Shown here: positions 1-13,631 of the stretch, in pieces | How positions within the stretch are numbered: position 1 is the first letter of the stretch | Layout: every line of letters starts with the position of its first letter | Assembly (NCBI GenBank): GCA_944989445.1 | Contig: CALYLW010000138.1 | Span: 427,421 to 491,420 of the forward strand | Reading direction: 5' to 3' | Source of the DNA: Ampullaceana balthica | Lineage: Eukaryota > Mollusca > Gastropoda > Lymnaeidae | DNA: 64,000 bases | Translations under genes and position numbers: made by a program | The notes under the pieces: model-generated | Seen by the model: the letters and a program-made list of their open reading frames with translations, nothing else | Database searches by the model: none | What the model was told of the DNA's origin: nothing

Positions 1-538
1 TCAATGTTTGTAGCGTTTGAAAATAATCAATACTGATAGTTATGTCTCATATATAAGGGATTTATAGTCAAAAACTTTGTTTTTACGGGTTTGTTTTTTT
101 ACTACGTTTTTATTAGCTCGCTTTCGTTGGTGAGGCATTGTCCAAGATTTTTTCAAATCTGCCAACGTAAAATTGAACCTCTTCTGATGGTCCTAGAGAT
201 CTGAAAATTTTACCACAGATAGATCTTGGATGACAATGCATTGTATCAAAATTTCAGATTGATCAAATGTACTGTTATTAAATTATTGAACTTTTAAGTT
301 TATCTATAGTCTATATAAAAGCATCTGTACCGTCGGCTTTTGTTGACAGATGTGAGTTCGCCCCGTGACCACATCACAATGTTTTTAAAACGTTGGGCGG
401 GCGCTTGTGAGGTGTTTGGTAAAATAAATAGAGGTAAAAAAATATTTTTAATAAAACAAACCCGTAAAAACAAAGTTTTTGACTATAAATCCCTTATATA
501 TGAGACATAACTAACAGTATTGATTATTTTCAAACATT
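1..538. repeat. Inverted-repeat element at window edge
   Basis: About 90 bp at 4-96 recur in reverse complement at about 457-538. Both arms carry the CTTATATATGAGACATAACT block and a run of ACGGGTTTGT / ACAAACCCGT. The roughly 360 bp between the arms show no coding potential. The left arm begins at the window edge, so the true end may lie outside. The right arm is shared with the dimer repeat that follows. Confidence 0.7.
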
Positions 539-1545
539 TACCGACTGAATCTGTCTTAACTCAGGTTTGCTTCATAACCCTAGGGGGGGGAGGGGTGGTG
601 GGAGGGGGAGAGGGGAAAAGTCTGGTCACCGATTCGCTTGACCGAGCTCAGAGTGACACGTAAAATGTAAACAAAAGCGCCCCGTCGCTTCGTTGGGTCG
701 CCTCAATGCGTCAGCTCAAACTTTCACGTGGCAAAAAAACAATAACAAACCGTGAATTTAAATTACATACCTCATATAAGGATAAACTAAAAATGCATTA
801 ATTTAATTACGGTACGATCGATCGATCTGAAATTTTGATACGATGCATTGTTAGGTTAGACGGGTCCGTGTGCCAAATTTCAGTTCGATCGGATCATGGG
901 AAGTGGGTCATTTTTGACTTCTGTTTTTCCGCCCGCCCAAGACAGAGAGAGGGAGAGAGACGCCGGTGAAGTTAATATAAGGGATTTAATAAAAACAAAC
1001 CCGTAAAAACAAAGTTTTTGACTATAAATCCCTTATATATGAGACATAACTAACAGTATTGATTATTTTCAAACATTTACAGACTGAATCTGTCTTAACT
1101 CAACTTTGCATCATAACCCTAGTGGGGGAGGAGTGGGTGGGGGGGGTAGAGGGGAAAAGTCTGGTCACCGATTCGCTTGACCGAGCTCAGAGTGACACGT
1201 AAAATGTAAACAAAAGCGCCCCGTCGCTTCGTTGGGTCGCCTCAATGCGTCAGCTCAAAATTTCACGTGGGAAAAAAAACAATAACAAACCGTGAATTTA
1301 AATTACATACCTCATATAAGGATAAACTAAAAATGCATTAATTTAATTACGGTACGTTCGATCGATCTGAAATTTTGATACGATGCATTGTTAGGTCAGA
1401 CGGGTCAGTGTGCCAAATTTCAGCTCGATCGAATCACGGGAAGTGGGTCATTTTCGACTTTTGTTTTTCCGCCCGCCCATGAGATGATGAGAGAGATGAT
1501 GAGATGACGACAGAGACGGTCGCGAAGTTAATATAAGGGATTTAA
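452..1545. repeat. Head-to-tail dimer of a ~540-bp repeat
   Basis: Two near-identical copies lie in direct orientation with an offset of 539 bp (the CCCGTAAAAACAAAG block at 461 and at 1000). Each copy starts near TATAAATCCCTTATAT and ends with ATATAAGGGATTTA, which are inverted repeats of each other. Each contains an internal block around GATCTGAAATTTTGATAC and a late TTCCGCCCGCCC block. A diverged relative with the same organisation lies at 20762-21733. There is no coding capacity; this looks like a non-autonomous mobile element that propagates as tandem copies. Confidence 0.75.
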
Positions 1546-1577
1546 AAACCAGGTTGTTAGAAGTGGACTAAAAAGAA

Positions 1578-1934
1578 TAAAATAAATAGAAGTAAAAAAA
1601 AAGATTTTTAAAAACCACGTTTTTATAAGCGGACTAAAAAGAAGAAAATAATTTAAAACTTATTAGTTCAAGTACTTCGATTTAATATGACTAAAAACGT
1701 GGGGTGGGTGTTTGGTATAAAAATTAAAGATTTCTAATGTAGAAGGCAAAAGAGAGATCTATAAGTGAGAGAATGAGTGAACCGCATATGTTAAACCTCA
1801 TAAGCGCCCGCCCCACGTTTTTAGTCATATTAAATCGAAGTACTTGAACTAATAAGTTTTAAATTATTTTCTTCTTTTTAGTCCGCTTATAAAAACGTGG
1901 TTTTTAAAAATCTTTTTTTTACTTCTATTTATTA
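1578..1934. repeat. Foldback element with ~125-bp arms
   Basis: The left arm (about 1578-1704) reads from AATAAATAGAAGTAAAAA to GACTAAAAACGTGGGG. The right arm (about 1808-1934) is its near-perfect reverse complement. The arms are separated by about 100 bp. A transcript or single strand could form a very long hairpin. No open frame is seen. Confidence 0.75.
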
Positions 1935-3905
1935 GTTGTTATTAAAAAAAATTCTTTCTCCTTTTTTTTCAAAGTTGTTTCCTCCCCCGTCTGAAATTGA
2001 GGCTCTATAAGAGCACTGAAAAGCTACAACTTGGAACATAAAAAGAAAATCTTCCCGGCCTCACCCCCACTCCCACCAAACAATTGGCTGCACAGTGATG
2101 TGTTCATGAAACTATTATTGGGTACTAACTTTTTTATCACCATTTGATGGCCGTTTTTATGGTCACTTTGAGGGTCAGCGATGTCAAGGTGAGTGATGAT
2201 AAAATCTCTACCGGCTGTGTAGCGCAGGAAGTGGACTAGAAATAGCCACTTTGGTCATTTAATAACTCCTCGCCGTAGGAAAAGTCCCTTATCACGCAAG
2301 AGAAAAGGTTTCTTAACATTTATCAAACTGATGCAATCTTTGACAAGTCCGTCAGCGTTTCGTCTCTAACGTATAAGGCTCTGTTCAGGCATGTAAATCT
2401 AGGAGACTCTTCAACTATCTCCCAACACCAACAAAGGATAATCCCAGTGGCTAACACTGACCGTTTAGTTTACGGGCTACTGGCCTGATAATTTTCTCTG
2501 TTCTCTAAAAAGGTGCAAAGTTTGCCGCAACCCAGAAGCGGAACGTTAGGTCTGAACTGGGTCGTAAATCTGTTGGTCCGCCTCTGCCTGAGATAAAACA
2601 ACCAGACTAAGACGTGTGTCCAGAGTCTAGACAAGGGAGGGAATTGTCCACCTCCCCTAACTACTAAACCAGCGATGGTCTCACTACGACAAATTTAGCT
2701 GACTTTCAAAGACCCCGCCGACAATAACATGTTTTATTTCCGTTCTCCAAATCTGTCGAAAGCTGTAGACTTCTTTCTTACCAGAGGAAAAGGGACGCCG
2801 CAATCAAAGCATCTGGTGGAGTGTATGGAGGAGGTGGCAGCTCATTTAACATCTTATCTTATCTTTTACAGACACTCGCTCCTTATAAGCAGAAGATTAT
2901 TGCGTCCAACGGTTATTTATGGTTTGTGTTTAGTACTGCATTCTTATTCGAGTTATAAATGTTGTTAAAGTGTTGGTTTTTCTGGTTTCTTCAGGCAACC
3001 CAATCCACTCCCGAATTCCGGACGTTAATAATACCAATACTATCAGTATCAGCATTTGCAACCAAAATGTACCAGTACGTTTTGTATTTTTAAATAATGA
3101 AGTAGAAACACTTGAGATCATCAAAGGCGTGGTGTGATTGAAAGAATCAACGCTGTCACTAGAGCGAGAAATTGTTGGACGATGAAAAGCTCAACTTTTC
3201 CGTTTGCCTAGCCGAGTAAACATCATCTGAATTTAATTTTTAACTATTTTATTATTTCTTTACGACCAAGATATTTCAAACAGCCGCGATGAGTAAATCG
3301 GCTCAGGAAATCTCATACTTTGGTTCAATATAGAGCTTGTGAATCTTTTAAAACCAAGATCCTACAATAGTACGCGGTATGACCTGTCCCAGGATGACAA
3401 GACTTGGAATAACGATGGTCAAGGGCCACGCAAACATTTAACGCAGGTCCTGATACAACCTTTTCTGATGCTAAAGAACGGACAAATCTAATATCAATAA
3501 GGGCTCAGATATACAAATGTTGCATGAAGTACGGTGACTTTTTTCAATCTATAGGATTTGATAAACGTTAGTGTACTAAGTCGAGCATCTATTTCAGTCT
3601 GGTTGAGAGGGGGACATAAGGTTTGAAACAAATCTTTCATTATATAAGTAAATTGAAAGGATGAAATGCCGCCACTGGACAACTGTAAGAGAAGCCGCGT
3701 CCTTTTAGGTGACCGTCAGAGAAGTGTTAATAGCAGCATTTAAAGGATCGAGATAATAACAGGGCGGCAGCTCATGGCTATAGTAGTGTTGTGTGACTGC
3801 TAGGATAAAGAGGGCATCGTGATTTTTTTTGGTGGGAACAAATACACTGCTCAAGCCAAGCGTCGTGTGTAACAAAGGGATTAAGAACGCCGCAAAACTT
3901 TTAAA
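1935..3905. other. No gene or repeat recognised
   Basis: Mixed-composition unique-looking DNA with short chance open frames (for example 2729-2968) that lack codon structure, splice context or a recognisable domain. Confidence 0.5.
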
Positions 3906-5075
3906 CGGGTCATCTTCTACACAACACAATAGCATGGGTCATCTTCTACACAACACAATAGCATGAGTCATCTTCTACACAACACAACAGCATGGGTCAT
4001 CTTCTACACAACACAATAGCATGGGTAATCCTCTACACAACACAATAGCATGGGTCATCTTCTACACAACACAATAGCATGGGTCTTCTTCTACACAACA
4101 CAATAGCATGGGTCATCTTCAACACAACATAATAGCATGGGTCATCTTCTACACAACACAATAGCATGGGTCATCTTCTACAAAACACAATAGCATGGGT
4201 CATCTTCTACACAACACAATAGCATGGGTCATCTTCTCCACGACACAATAGCATGTGTCATCTTCTACACAACATAATAGCATGGGTCATCTTCTACACA
4301 ACACAATAGCATGGGTCATCTTCTACAAAACACAATAGCATGGGTCATCTTCTACACAACACAATAGCATGGTTCATCTTCTACACGACACAATAGCATG
4401 GGTCATCTTCTACAAAACACAATAGCATGGGTCATCTTCTACACAACACAATAGCATGAGTCATCTTCTACACGACACAATAGCATGGGTCATCTTCTAC
4501 ACAACACAATAGCATGGTTCATCTTCTACACGACACAATAGCATGTGTCATCTTCTACACAACACAATAGCATGGGTCATATTCTACACAACACAATAGC
4601 ATGGGTCATCTTCTACAAAACACAATAGCATGGGTCATCTTCTACAAAACACAATAGCATGGGTCATCTTCTACACAACACAATAGCATGGGTCATATTC
4701 TACACAACACAATAGCATGGGTAATCTTCTACACAACACAATAGCATGGGTCATCTTCTACAAAACACAATAGCATGGGTCATCTTCTACACAACACAAT
4801 AGCATGGGTCATCTTCTACAAAACACAATAGCATGGGTCATCTTCTACACAACACAATAGCATGGGTCATCTACGCAACACAATAGCATGGGTCATCTTC
4901 TACACGACACAATAGCATGTGTCATCTTCTACACAACACAATAGCATGGGTCATCTTCTACACAACACAATAGCATGGGTCATCTACACAACACAATAGC
5001 ATGGGTCATCTACACAACACAATAGCATGGGTCATCTTCACAACACAATAGCATGGGTAATCTATATAACACAAA
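3906..5075. repeat. Minisatellite, 29-bp unit, ~40 copies
   Basis: The unit runs CATGGGTCATCTTCTACAC then AACACAATAG. Most copies differ by one or two substitutions (ACAAAACAC, ACACGACAC, TGTGTCATC). Several copies near 4870-5050 are shortened by 5-6 bp (GGGTCATCTACACAAC). The last copies grade directly into the neighbouring 22-bp array at ACACAAAATGTAAGACATG. Confidence 0.95.
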
Positions 5076-5905
5076 ATGTAAGACATGTAAGTCCAGGCAT
5101 TTAGACATATATCCAGACATTTAGACATACAAGTCCAGACATTTATACATGTAAGCAATGTTCCATTTAAGGTTTGTTGGTCCGTGAGCAAAGTAAAAAA
5201 AAACCTCGTGTGCAAAGTTGCACAGCATCCATTTATTTTTTTGCAATATTTTACAAAATTTGCTGCGCGGTAATTCAAAACTGCTGCGAGGCATCAGTCA
5301 GATATCTGTGCAGCCGCGCAGCTTAAAGAGAACATTGCATGAAAGCCCGGGGATTTAGACATGTAAGTCCAGGCATTTAGACATGTAAGTCCAGGCATTT
5401 AGACATGTAAGTCCAGGCATTTAGACATGTAAGTCCAGGCATTTAGACATGTAAGTCCAGGCATTTAGACATGTAAGTCCAGGCATTTAGACATGTAAGT
5501 CCAGACATTTAGACATGTAAGTCCAGGCATTTAGACATGTAAGTCCAGACATTTAGACATGTAAGTCCAGGCATTTAGACATATAAGTCCAGACATTTAG
5601 AGATGTAAGCCCAGACATTTAGACATGTAAGCCCAGACATTTAGACATGTAAGTCCAGGCATTTAGACATGTAAGTCTAGACAATTAGACATGTAAGTCC
5701 AGGCATTTAGACATGTAAGTCCAGACATTTAGAGATGTAAGCCCAGACATTTAGACATGTAAGTCCATGCATTTAGACATGTAAGTCCAGGCATTTAGAC
5801 ATGTAAGTCCAGACGTTTAGACATGTAAGTCCAGACATTTAGAGATGTAAGCCCAGACATTTAGACATGTAAGTCCAGACATTTAGACTTGCAAGTCAAA
5901 GGTAT
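5076..5905. repeat. Minisatellite, 22-bp unit, split by a MITE
   Basis: The unit is ACATGTAAGTCCAGGCATTT followed by AG, about 30 copies, with a common GGCATTT/GACATTT variant. A 182-bp transposon at 5156-5337 interrupts the array after the fourth unit. The array continues from 5346. Confidence 0.93.
5156..5337. mobile_element. 182-bp hAT-type MITE (CAATGTTC family)
   Basis: Ends are CAATGTTCCATTTAAG and GCTTAAAGAGAACATTG, imperfect terminal inverted repeats. The flanks are CATGTAAG on the left and CATGAAAG on the right, an 8-bp target duplication with one mismatch; 8 bp is the hAT signature. It sits inside the 22-bp minisatellite, so the uninterrupted target can be deduced. A second copy lies at 50703-50890. 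Confidence 0.85.
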
Positions 5906-7475
5906 CTAGAAATGTAAGGGCAGTCATATTAGAAATACTGTTCGTTCCTTATCATTGCAATCTCTTTTTACACTAAGAAATTATGTATTCGCTTTTTTCT
6001 ATTTTAATACTCATAAAAATCTATTTCGATGTCGTCCATTTGGATACTAACTATAACGACATGCGGTCTGCGAATGGTTCACGCTGTCAAAGTACCCGAC
6101 AGGGCCATTAGGGTCACCCCCCCACCCTCCTTCCTATATGTAAGTGATAACTTCAGAGGGGGCTACAAGGCACGCTCCACCCCCTGCATCTTGTCAGTTC
6201 TGCAGTCATACAAAAGACCGGTCATTATAAGTATTTGTATCGCGCCGGATCCCCCCTCTCCTTACTCCATTACAACTGTAATAGAATTGATTTGATCCAT
6301 TGTTTAGACAACTCAACGCCCTATGGTGCTTCGTTGGATTTTTTGGGGGCCAAGAATGTGAGCCATTGGCACAGACTTGAAATGGTGTGGCTTGATGAAT
6401 GACGTCTTCATTGTTTGAAAACAATAAGGTGAGTGAGGGGGGGTGGCGTTGGTTCTGAAATATCTTACAGCTGTTGACGAGATCAACGTCTGCTTGACAA
6501 TGGATTCAAGCACAATTGGGCAGTCAACCGTGTCGTGTGGGTCTTAGAACTACCGCACGCGTCAGCCCGGCAGACAATACAGGTTATACTCACAAGTAGA
6601 TGTGACAATGAGTCGGATTGACCAGCCAGTGGTGGCGACGACCCTGTGTCATAAGACCACGGACGACGAGAAATGAAATGCTGTCCCCCCTCCCCTGCTA
6701 TGCACTGTCTCTGTGGTCTTGTTATTTTTACTTTAAACCTCCCGACCGCTGGCCGACCCTTGTGAGACACAGAGGCGACAATGTCAAATTTAAGAGACCT
6801 TACGCGAATAGAAATTTTTCACCAAGTTTGTTATACGCCGATGGGAAGGAGGGCTCGGATCAATGATTCCCCAATTCAAACTTTTTCCATGGCTCCTGGA
6901 GGTGAGCCGGCGTGATGACACCGTAATAAAGGCATTCACTTAGCGCGTAGTGTGGCCATGACATGCTAGCTAAGGGCTTATGGCGATCTCTTCTCTTGTT
7001 CTCCTTCGACATGGTTCAAAACGAGCAGCGACAGGAAGCTGGGAGGAAACCATTGACAAGACAACTCGGCGAGGACAACCATAACATAATCCAAACCCAT
7101 GAGTTGCGTCATAGTTTGACCGTAACACAACAATCAATAGTTAGCTGGTCAATAGAACAGGCTGAGAGCCCACTTCTCATGGGGTAATGGAAATTTGAGA
7201 GCAGCCATTGGCTTGACCAATGCGATGACAGTTATATTGAAGATATCAGATATCAAGAAAACTGTTTCCGCTCATAGAGCAGAAATGTAAAGCTGTTAGA
7301 TACAAAATACTGTATGCTAGTATGCTACTGGTATCCAAGACTCACACCAATTTTGTTTTTAGGAATCGGACTTCAGCGAAAGCTTCTATTTATTTACATA
7401 AAATACAAAATACACAAACAAATTGTGATGTATATGATGTATTTATTTACATGCGTGGCCTAAAGATCGAATATA
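5906..7475. other. No gene recognised
   Basis: Higher-GC unique-looking DNA between two minisatellites. Several overlapping open frames of 66-95 codons occur on both strands (6029-7187). None shows a known domain, a splice-supported boundary or consistent codon use; I treat them as chance frames. Confidence 0.45.
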
Positions 7476-10400
7476 TAACCACATGTAAGCCGACAGCACT
7501 AACTCTATAACAACGTGTAACCCGTACAAACCAGCTCTATAACCACGAGAAGCCCCTAACCACCAACTCTATTGTAATGACATGTAGCCCCTAACCACCA
7601 GCTCTATAGTAAGGGCATGTAGCCCCTAACCACCAACTCTATAGTAATGACATGTAGCCCCTAACCACCTACTATATAACCACAAGTAGCTTCTAACCAC
7701 CAACTCTATAATCACATGTAGCCCTAACCACCAACTCTATAGTAATGACATGTAGCCCCTAACCACCAACTCTATAGTAATGGCATGTAGCCCCTAACCA
7801 CCAACTCTATAGTAATGGCATGTAGCCCCTAACCACCAACTCTATAGTAATGGCATGTAGCCCCTAACCACCAACTCTATAGTAATGGCATGTAGCCCCT
7901 AACCACCAACTCTATAACCACGAGAAGCTCCTAACCACCAACTCTATAGTAATGGCATGTAGCCCCTAACCACCAACTCTATAGTAATGGCATGTAGCCC
8001 CTAACCACCAACTCTATAACCACGAGAAGCTCCTAACCACCAACTCTATAGTAATGACATGTAGCTCCTAACCACCAACTCCATAATCACATGTAGCCCT
8101 TAAACACCAACTCTATAATCACATGTAGCCCTTAACCACCAACTCTATAGTAATGGCAGTTAGCCCCTAACCACCAACTCTATAGTCATAACATGTAGCC
8201 CCTAACCACCAACTCTATAGTAATGGCATGTAGCTCCTAACCACGAACTCTATAGTAATGGCATGTAGCCCCTAGCCACCAACTCTATAGTAATGGCATG
8301 TAGCCCCTAGCCACCAACTCTATAGTAATGGCATGTAGCCCCTAACCACCAACTCTACAATCACATGTAGCCCTTAACCACCAACTCTATAAGCACATGT
8401 AGCCCTTAACCACCAACTCTATAAGCACATGTAGCCCTTAACCACCAACTCTATAAGCACATGTAGCCCTTAACCACCAACTCTGTAGTCATGACATGTA
8501 GCCCCTAACCACCAACTCTATAAGCACATGTAGCCCTTAACCACCAACTCTGTAGTCATGACATGTAGCCCCTAACCACCAACTCTATAAGCACATGTAG
8601 CCCTTAACCACCAACTCTGTAGTCATGACATGTAGCCCTTAACCACCAACTCTATAAGCACATGTAGCCCTTAACCACCAACTCTGTAGTCATGACATGT
8701 AGCCCCTAACCACCAACTCTATAAGCACATGTAGCTCTTAACCACCAACTCTGTAGTCATGACATGTAGACCTTAACCACCAACTCTATAAGCACATGTA
8801 GCCCCTAACCACCAACTCTATAATCACATGTAGCCCCTAACCACCAACTCTATAAGCACATGTAGCCCCTAACCACCAACTCTATCAGCACATGTAGCCC
8901 TTAACCACCAACTCTATAAGCACATGTAGCCCCTAACCACCAACTCTATAAGCACATGTAGCCCTTAACCACCAACTCTATAAGCACATGTAGCCCCTAA
9001 CCACCAACTCTATAATCACATGTAGCCCCTAACCACCAACTCTATAAGCACATGTAGCCCCTAACCACCAACTCTATAAGCACATGTAGCCCTTAACCAC
9101 CAACTCTGTAGTCATGACATGTAGCCCCTAACCACCAACTCTATAAGCACATGTAGCCCTTAACCACCAACTCTGTAGTCATGACATGTAGCCCTTAACC
9201 ACCAACTCTATAAGCACATGTAGCCCTTAACCACCAACTCTGTAGTCATGACATGTAGCCCCTAACCACCAACTCTATAAGCACATGTAGCTCTTAACCA
9301 CCAACTCTGTAGTCATGACATGTAGACCTTAACCACCAACTCTATAAGCACATGTAGCCCCTAACCACCAACTCTATAATCACATGTAGCCCCTAACCAC
9401 CAACTCTATAAGCACATGTAGCCCCTAACCACCAACTCTATCAGCACATGTAGCCCTTAACCACCAACTCTATAAGCACATGTAGCCCCTAACCACCAAC
9501 TCTATAAGCACATGTAGCCCTTAACCACCAACTCTATAAGCACATGTAGCCCCTAACCACCAACTCTATAATCACATGTAGCCCCTAACCACCAACTCTA
9601 TAAGCACATGTAGCCCCTAACCACCAACTCTATAAGCACATGTAGCCCTTAACCACCAACTCTATAAGCACATGTAGCCCCTAACCACCAACTCTATAAG
9701 CACATGTAGCCCCTAACCACCAACTCTATAAGCACATGTAGCCCCTAACCACCAACTCTATAATCACATGTAGCCCCTAACCACCAACCCTATAAGCACA
9801 TGTAGCCCTTAACCACCAACTCTGTAGTCATGACGTGTAGCCCTTAACCACCAACTCTATAAGCACATGTAGCCCCTAACCACCAACTCTATAAGCACAT
9901 GTAGCCCCTAACCACCAACTCTATAAGCACATGTAGCCCCTAACCACCAACTCTATAAGCACATGTAGCCCTTAACCACCAACTCTATAAGCACATGTAG
10001 CCCTTAACCACCAACTCTATAAGCACATGTAGCCCTTAACCACCAACTCTGTAGTCATGACATGTAGCCCCTAACCACCAACTCTATAAGCACATGTAGC
10101 CCTTAACCACCAACTCTGTAGTCATGACATGTAGCCCTTAACCACCAACTCTATAAGCACATGTAGCCCTTAACCACCAACTCTGTAGTCATGACGTGTA
10201 GCCCTTAACCACCAACTCTATAAGCACATGTAGCCCCTAACCACCAACTCTATAAGCACATGTAGCCCCTAACCACCAACTCTATATAAGCACATGTAGC
10301 CCCTAACCACCAACTCTATAAGCAAATGTAGCCCCTAACCACCAACTCTATAAGCACATGTAGCCCCTAACCACCAACTCTATAAGCACATGTAGCCCCT

Positions 10401-10625
10401 AACCACCAACTCTATAAGCACATGTAGCCCCTAACCACCAACTCTATATAAGCACATGTAGCCCCTAACCACCAACTCTATAAGCACATGTAGCCCCTAA
10501 CCACCAACTCTATAAGCACATGTAGCCCCTAACCACCAACTCTATAAGCACATGTAGCCCCTAATCACCTACTATATAACCACAAGTAACTTCTAAGTCT
10601 AACCACAAACTATAACCACGAGTAA
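7476..10625. repeat. Large minisatellite, ~32-bp unit, ~3.1 kb
   Basis: The basic unit is CATGTAGCCCCTAACCACCA followed by ACTCTATAAGCA. Variants carry TAGTAATGG, TAATCA or a longer TGTAGTCATGA linker, so unit length varies by a few bases. The 5' part (7,560-8,340) is dominated by the TAGTAATGG type and the 3' part by the ATAAGCA type. A 556-bp higher-order repeat runs across about 8493-9662. Edge units at both ends are degenerate. Confidence 0.95.
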
Positions 10626-12280
<1,655 letters not shown>

Positions 12281-12612
12281 CGATTAAATTATTTTTAACG
12301 ATTAATAGACCCATCACTTACAAATTATTGGAAGTCAAAAAGTAAAAATAAAATAATTAAAAAACAGAGCCCGATAAATAATAAATTTCCTGACGATTAC
12401 ACGAACATTTTGGTTTGAAACTATTGACTGATGGGAATGTTCAAAATGTTGATAAGTTTGCCTACCAAGGTTCTAATACTTCACCTACTCATCAAACCAA
12501 ATGAAAAGCGTATTAAGCTAATGGCAGTAATGGAGTCTGACTCAGAGACAGAAAAACAACGGTTCTAATACTTCACCTACTTATCAAACCAAATGAAAAG
12601 CGTATTAAGCTA

Positions 12613-13420
12613 TTGGCAGTAATGGAGTCTGACTCAGAGACAGAAAATGACGAAAGTTCTTCTGATGAATTACTGCGTTACAAATTGGAGATGAAAGTTC
12701 CTGAATCCATTAACCCTCTACAATGGTGGAAACTTAATGAACATCGATATACGATAATGTTATTCCTTGCCAAGACCATTTTGTACATACCAGTTACCTC
12801 AATTCCATGTGAATGATTGTTCAGCTCGCTGGTTTTATTGTCAATTAGACCCACTCATTAGACATTCGGGTAGATGAGGCTTGTTAACCGTGGCTGGTAG
12901 TTCATCTAGAAGAAGGAAACTCTGACTTCAAACCTCCGCTGCCTTGCGGCTACACCCGCTACCCGGGAAAGACTAAGGGAGTAAAACCTGACATAAAAAC
13001 AGGAACTGGAGCACCTACAGACGGTCTATACATAAAAATTATGTACATTCCGGCAGCTCCTGCGACGCCAATGGCGCCCAGCTGCGTCGACACAAGTCGT
13101 TTCCTTGGTTACACCATTAACGTGGAGAGGGGGGATATGCTGTATGGGTAGCAGCTAATTCTCCATAATACCCGCCCAGGCTTGCATCACCTCTGAAGAG
13201 GACACTCCAGCATCTCAAAAAGTCTTGCACCAAGAATTTGTTGGGGTTTTTTTTCGGGGGGGGGGTGTTTGCAAAAAAAACAAAAAAAAACAACCAAGGT
13301 GATGCACCATCGTCTCTCGAGACAGAAGGATGCCGAAGAACGAAGATCCGCTCACCACTTGAACCAAATAATGTTAACATCCTTGTCTTTTTGCGTAGTT
13401 GGTTAAAAGATGACATATAA
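12613..13420 (+). pseudogene. hAT transposase C-terminal dimerisation domain, broken
   Basis: The frame from 12613 ends with PLQWWKLNEHRY, then LAKTILYIPVTSIPCE, the typical start of the hAT C-terminal dimerisation region (family knowledge: a WW-containing helix, then a conserved P-S-E-R stretch). An in-frame TGA follows at the position expected for the arginine. A one-base shift then gives AGFIVN. The rest of the domain reappears about 500 bp later as RSPLEPNNVNILVFLRSW and a stop at 13418-13420. So the gene carries a nonsense codon, a frameshift and an insertion. Only the 3' end of the gene is present. It cannot encode an active transposase. Confidence 0.85.
12845..13340. mobile_element. 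~500-bp insertion of unknown class inside hAT relic
   Basis: This sequence separates two halves of one hAT dimerisation domain, so it must be a later insertion. It is GC-richer than its host, contains a G-run plus A-rich tract at 13240-13300, and starts near TAGTTCATCTAGAAGAAGG. I see no terminal inverted repeats, target duplication or recognisable protein. The boundaries are approximate (within about 20 bp). Confidence 0.5.
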
Positions 13421-13557
13421 AGGAGACATTCCAGTGTTATTTAGATTTTCAACAAGAACGTTTAATAAGTGTCACTTATGACATCATAAATTTTAATTTT
13501 TTGCTTAATTAATCGTTAACTTTTCTTTTTTTTTCATTTAAATTAATCGTTAACAGC

Positions 13558-13560
<3 letters not shown>

Positions 13561-13628
<68 letters not shown>
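13561..13628. repeat. (TA)n microsatellite, 68 bp
   Basis: Pure TA dinucleotides directly following the terminal AGCCCT of the hAT relic. Confidence 0.95.

Positions 13629-13631
<3 letters not shown>

Noticed and set aside
3906..10625. CRISPR-like direct repeats
   Set aside because: The repeats are contiguous tandem units without unique spacers, in a eukaryotic genome; they are minisatellites.
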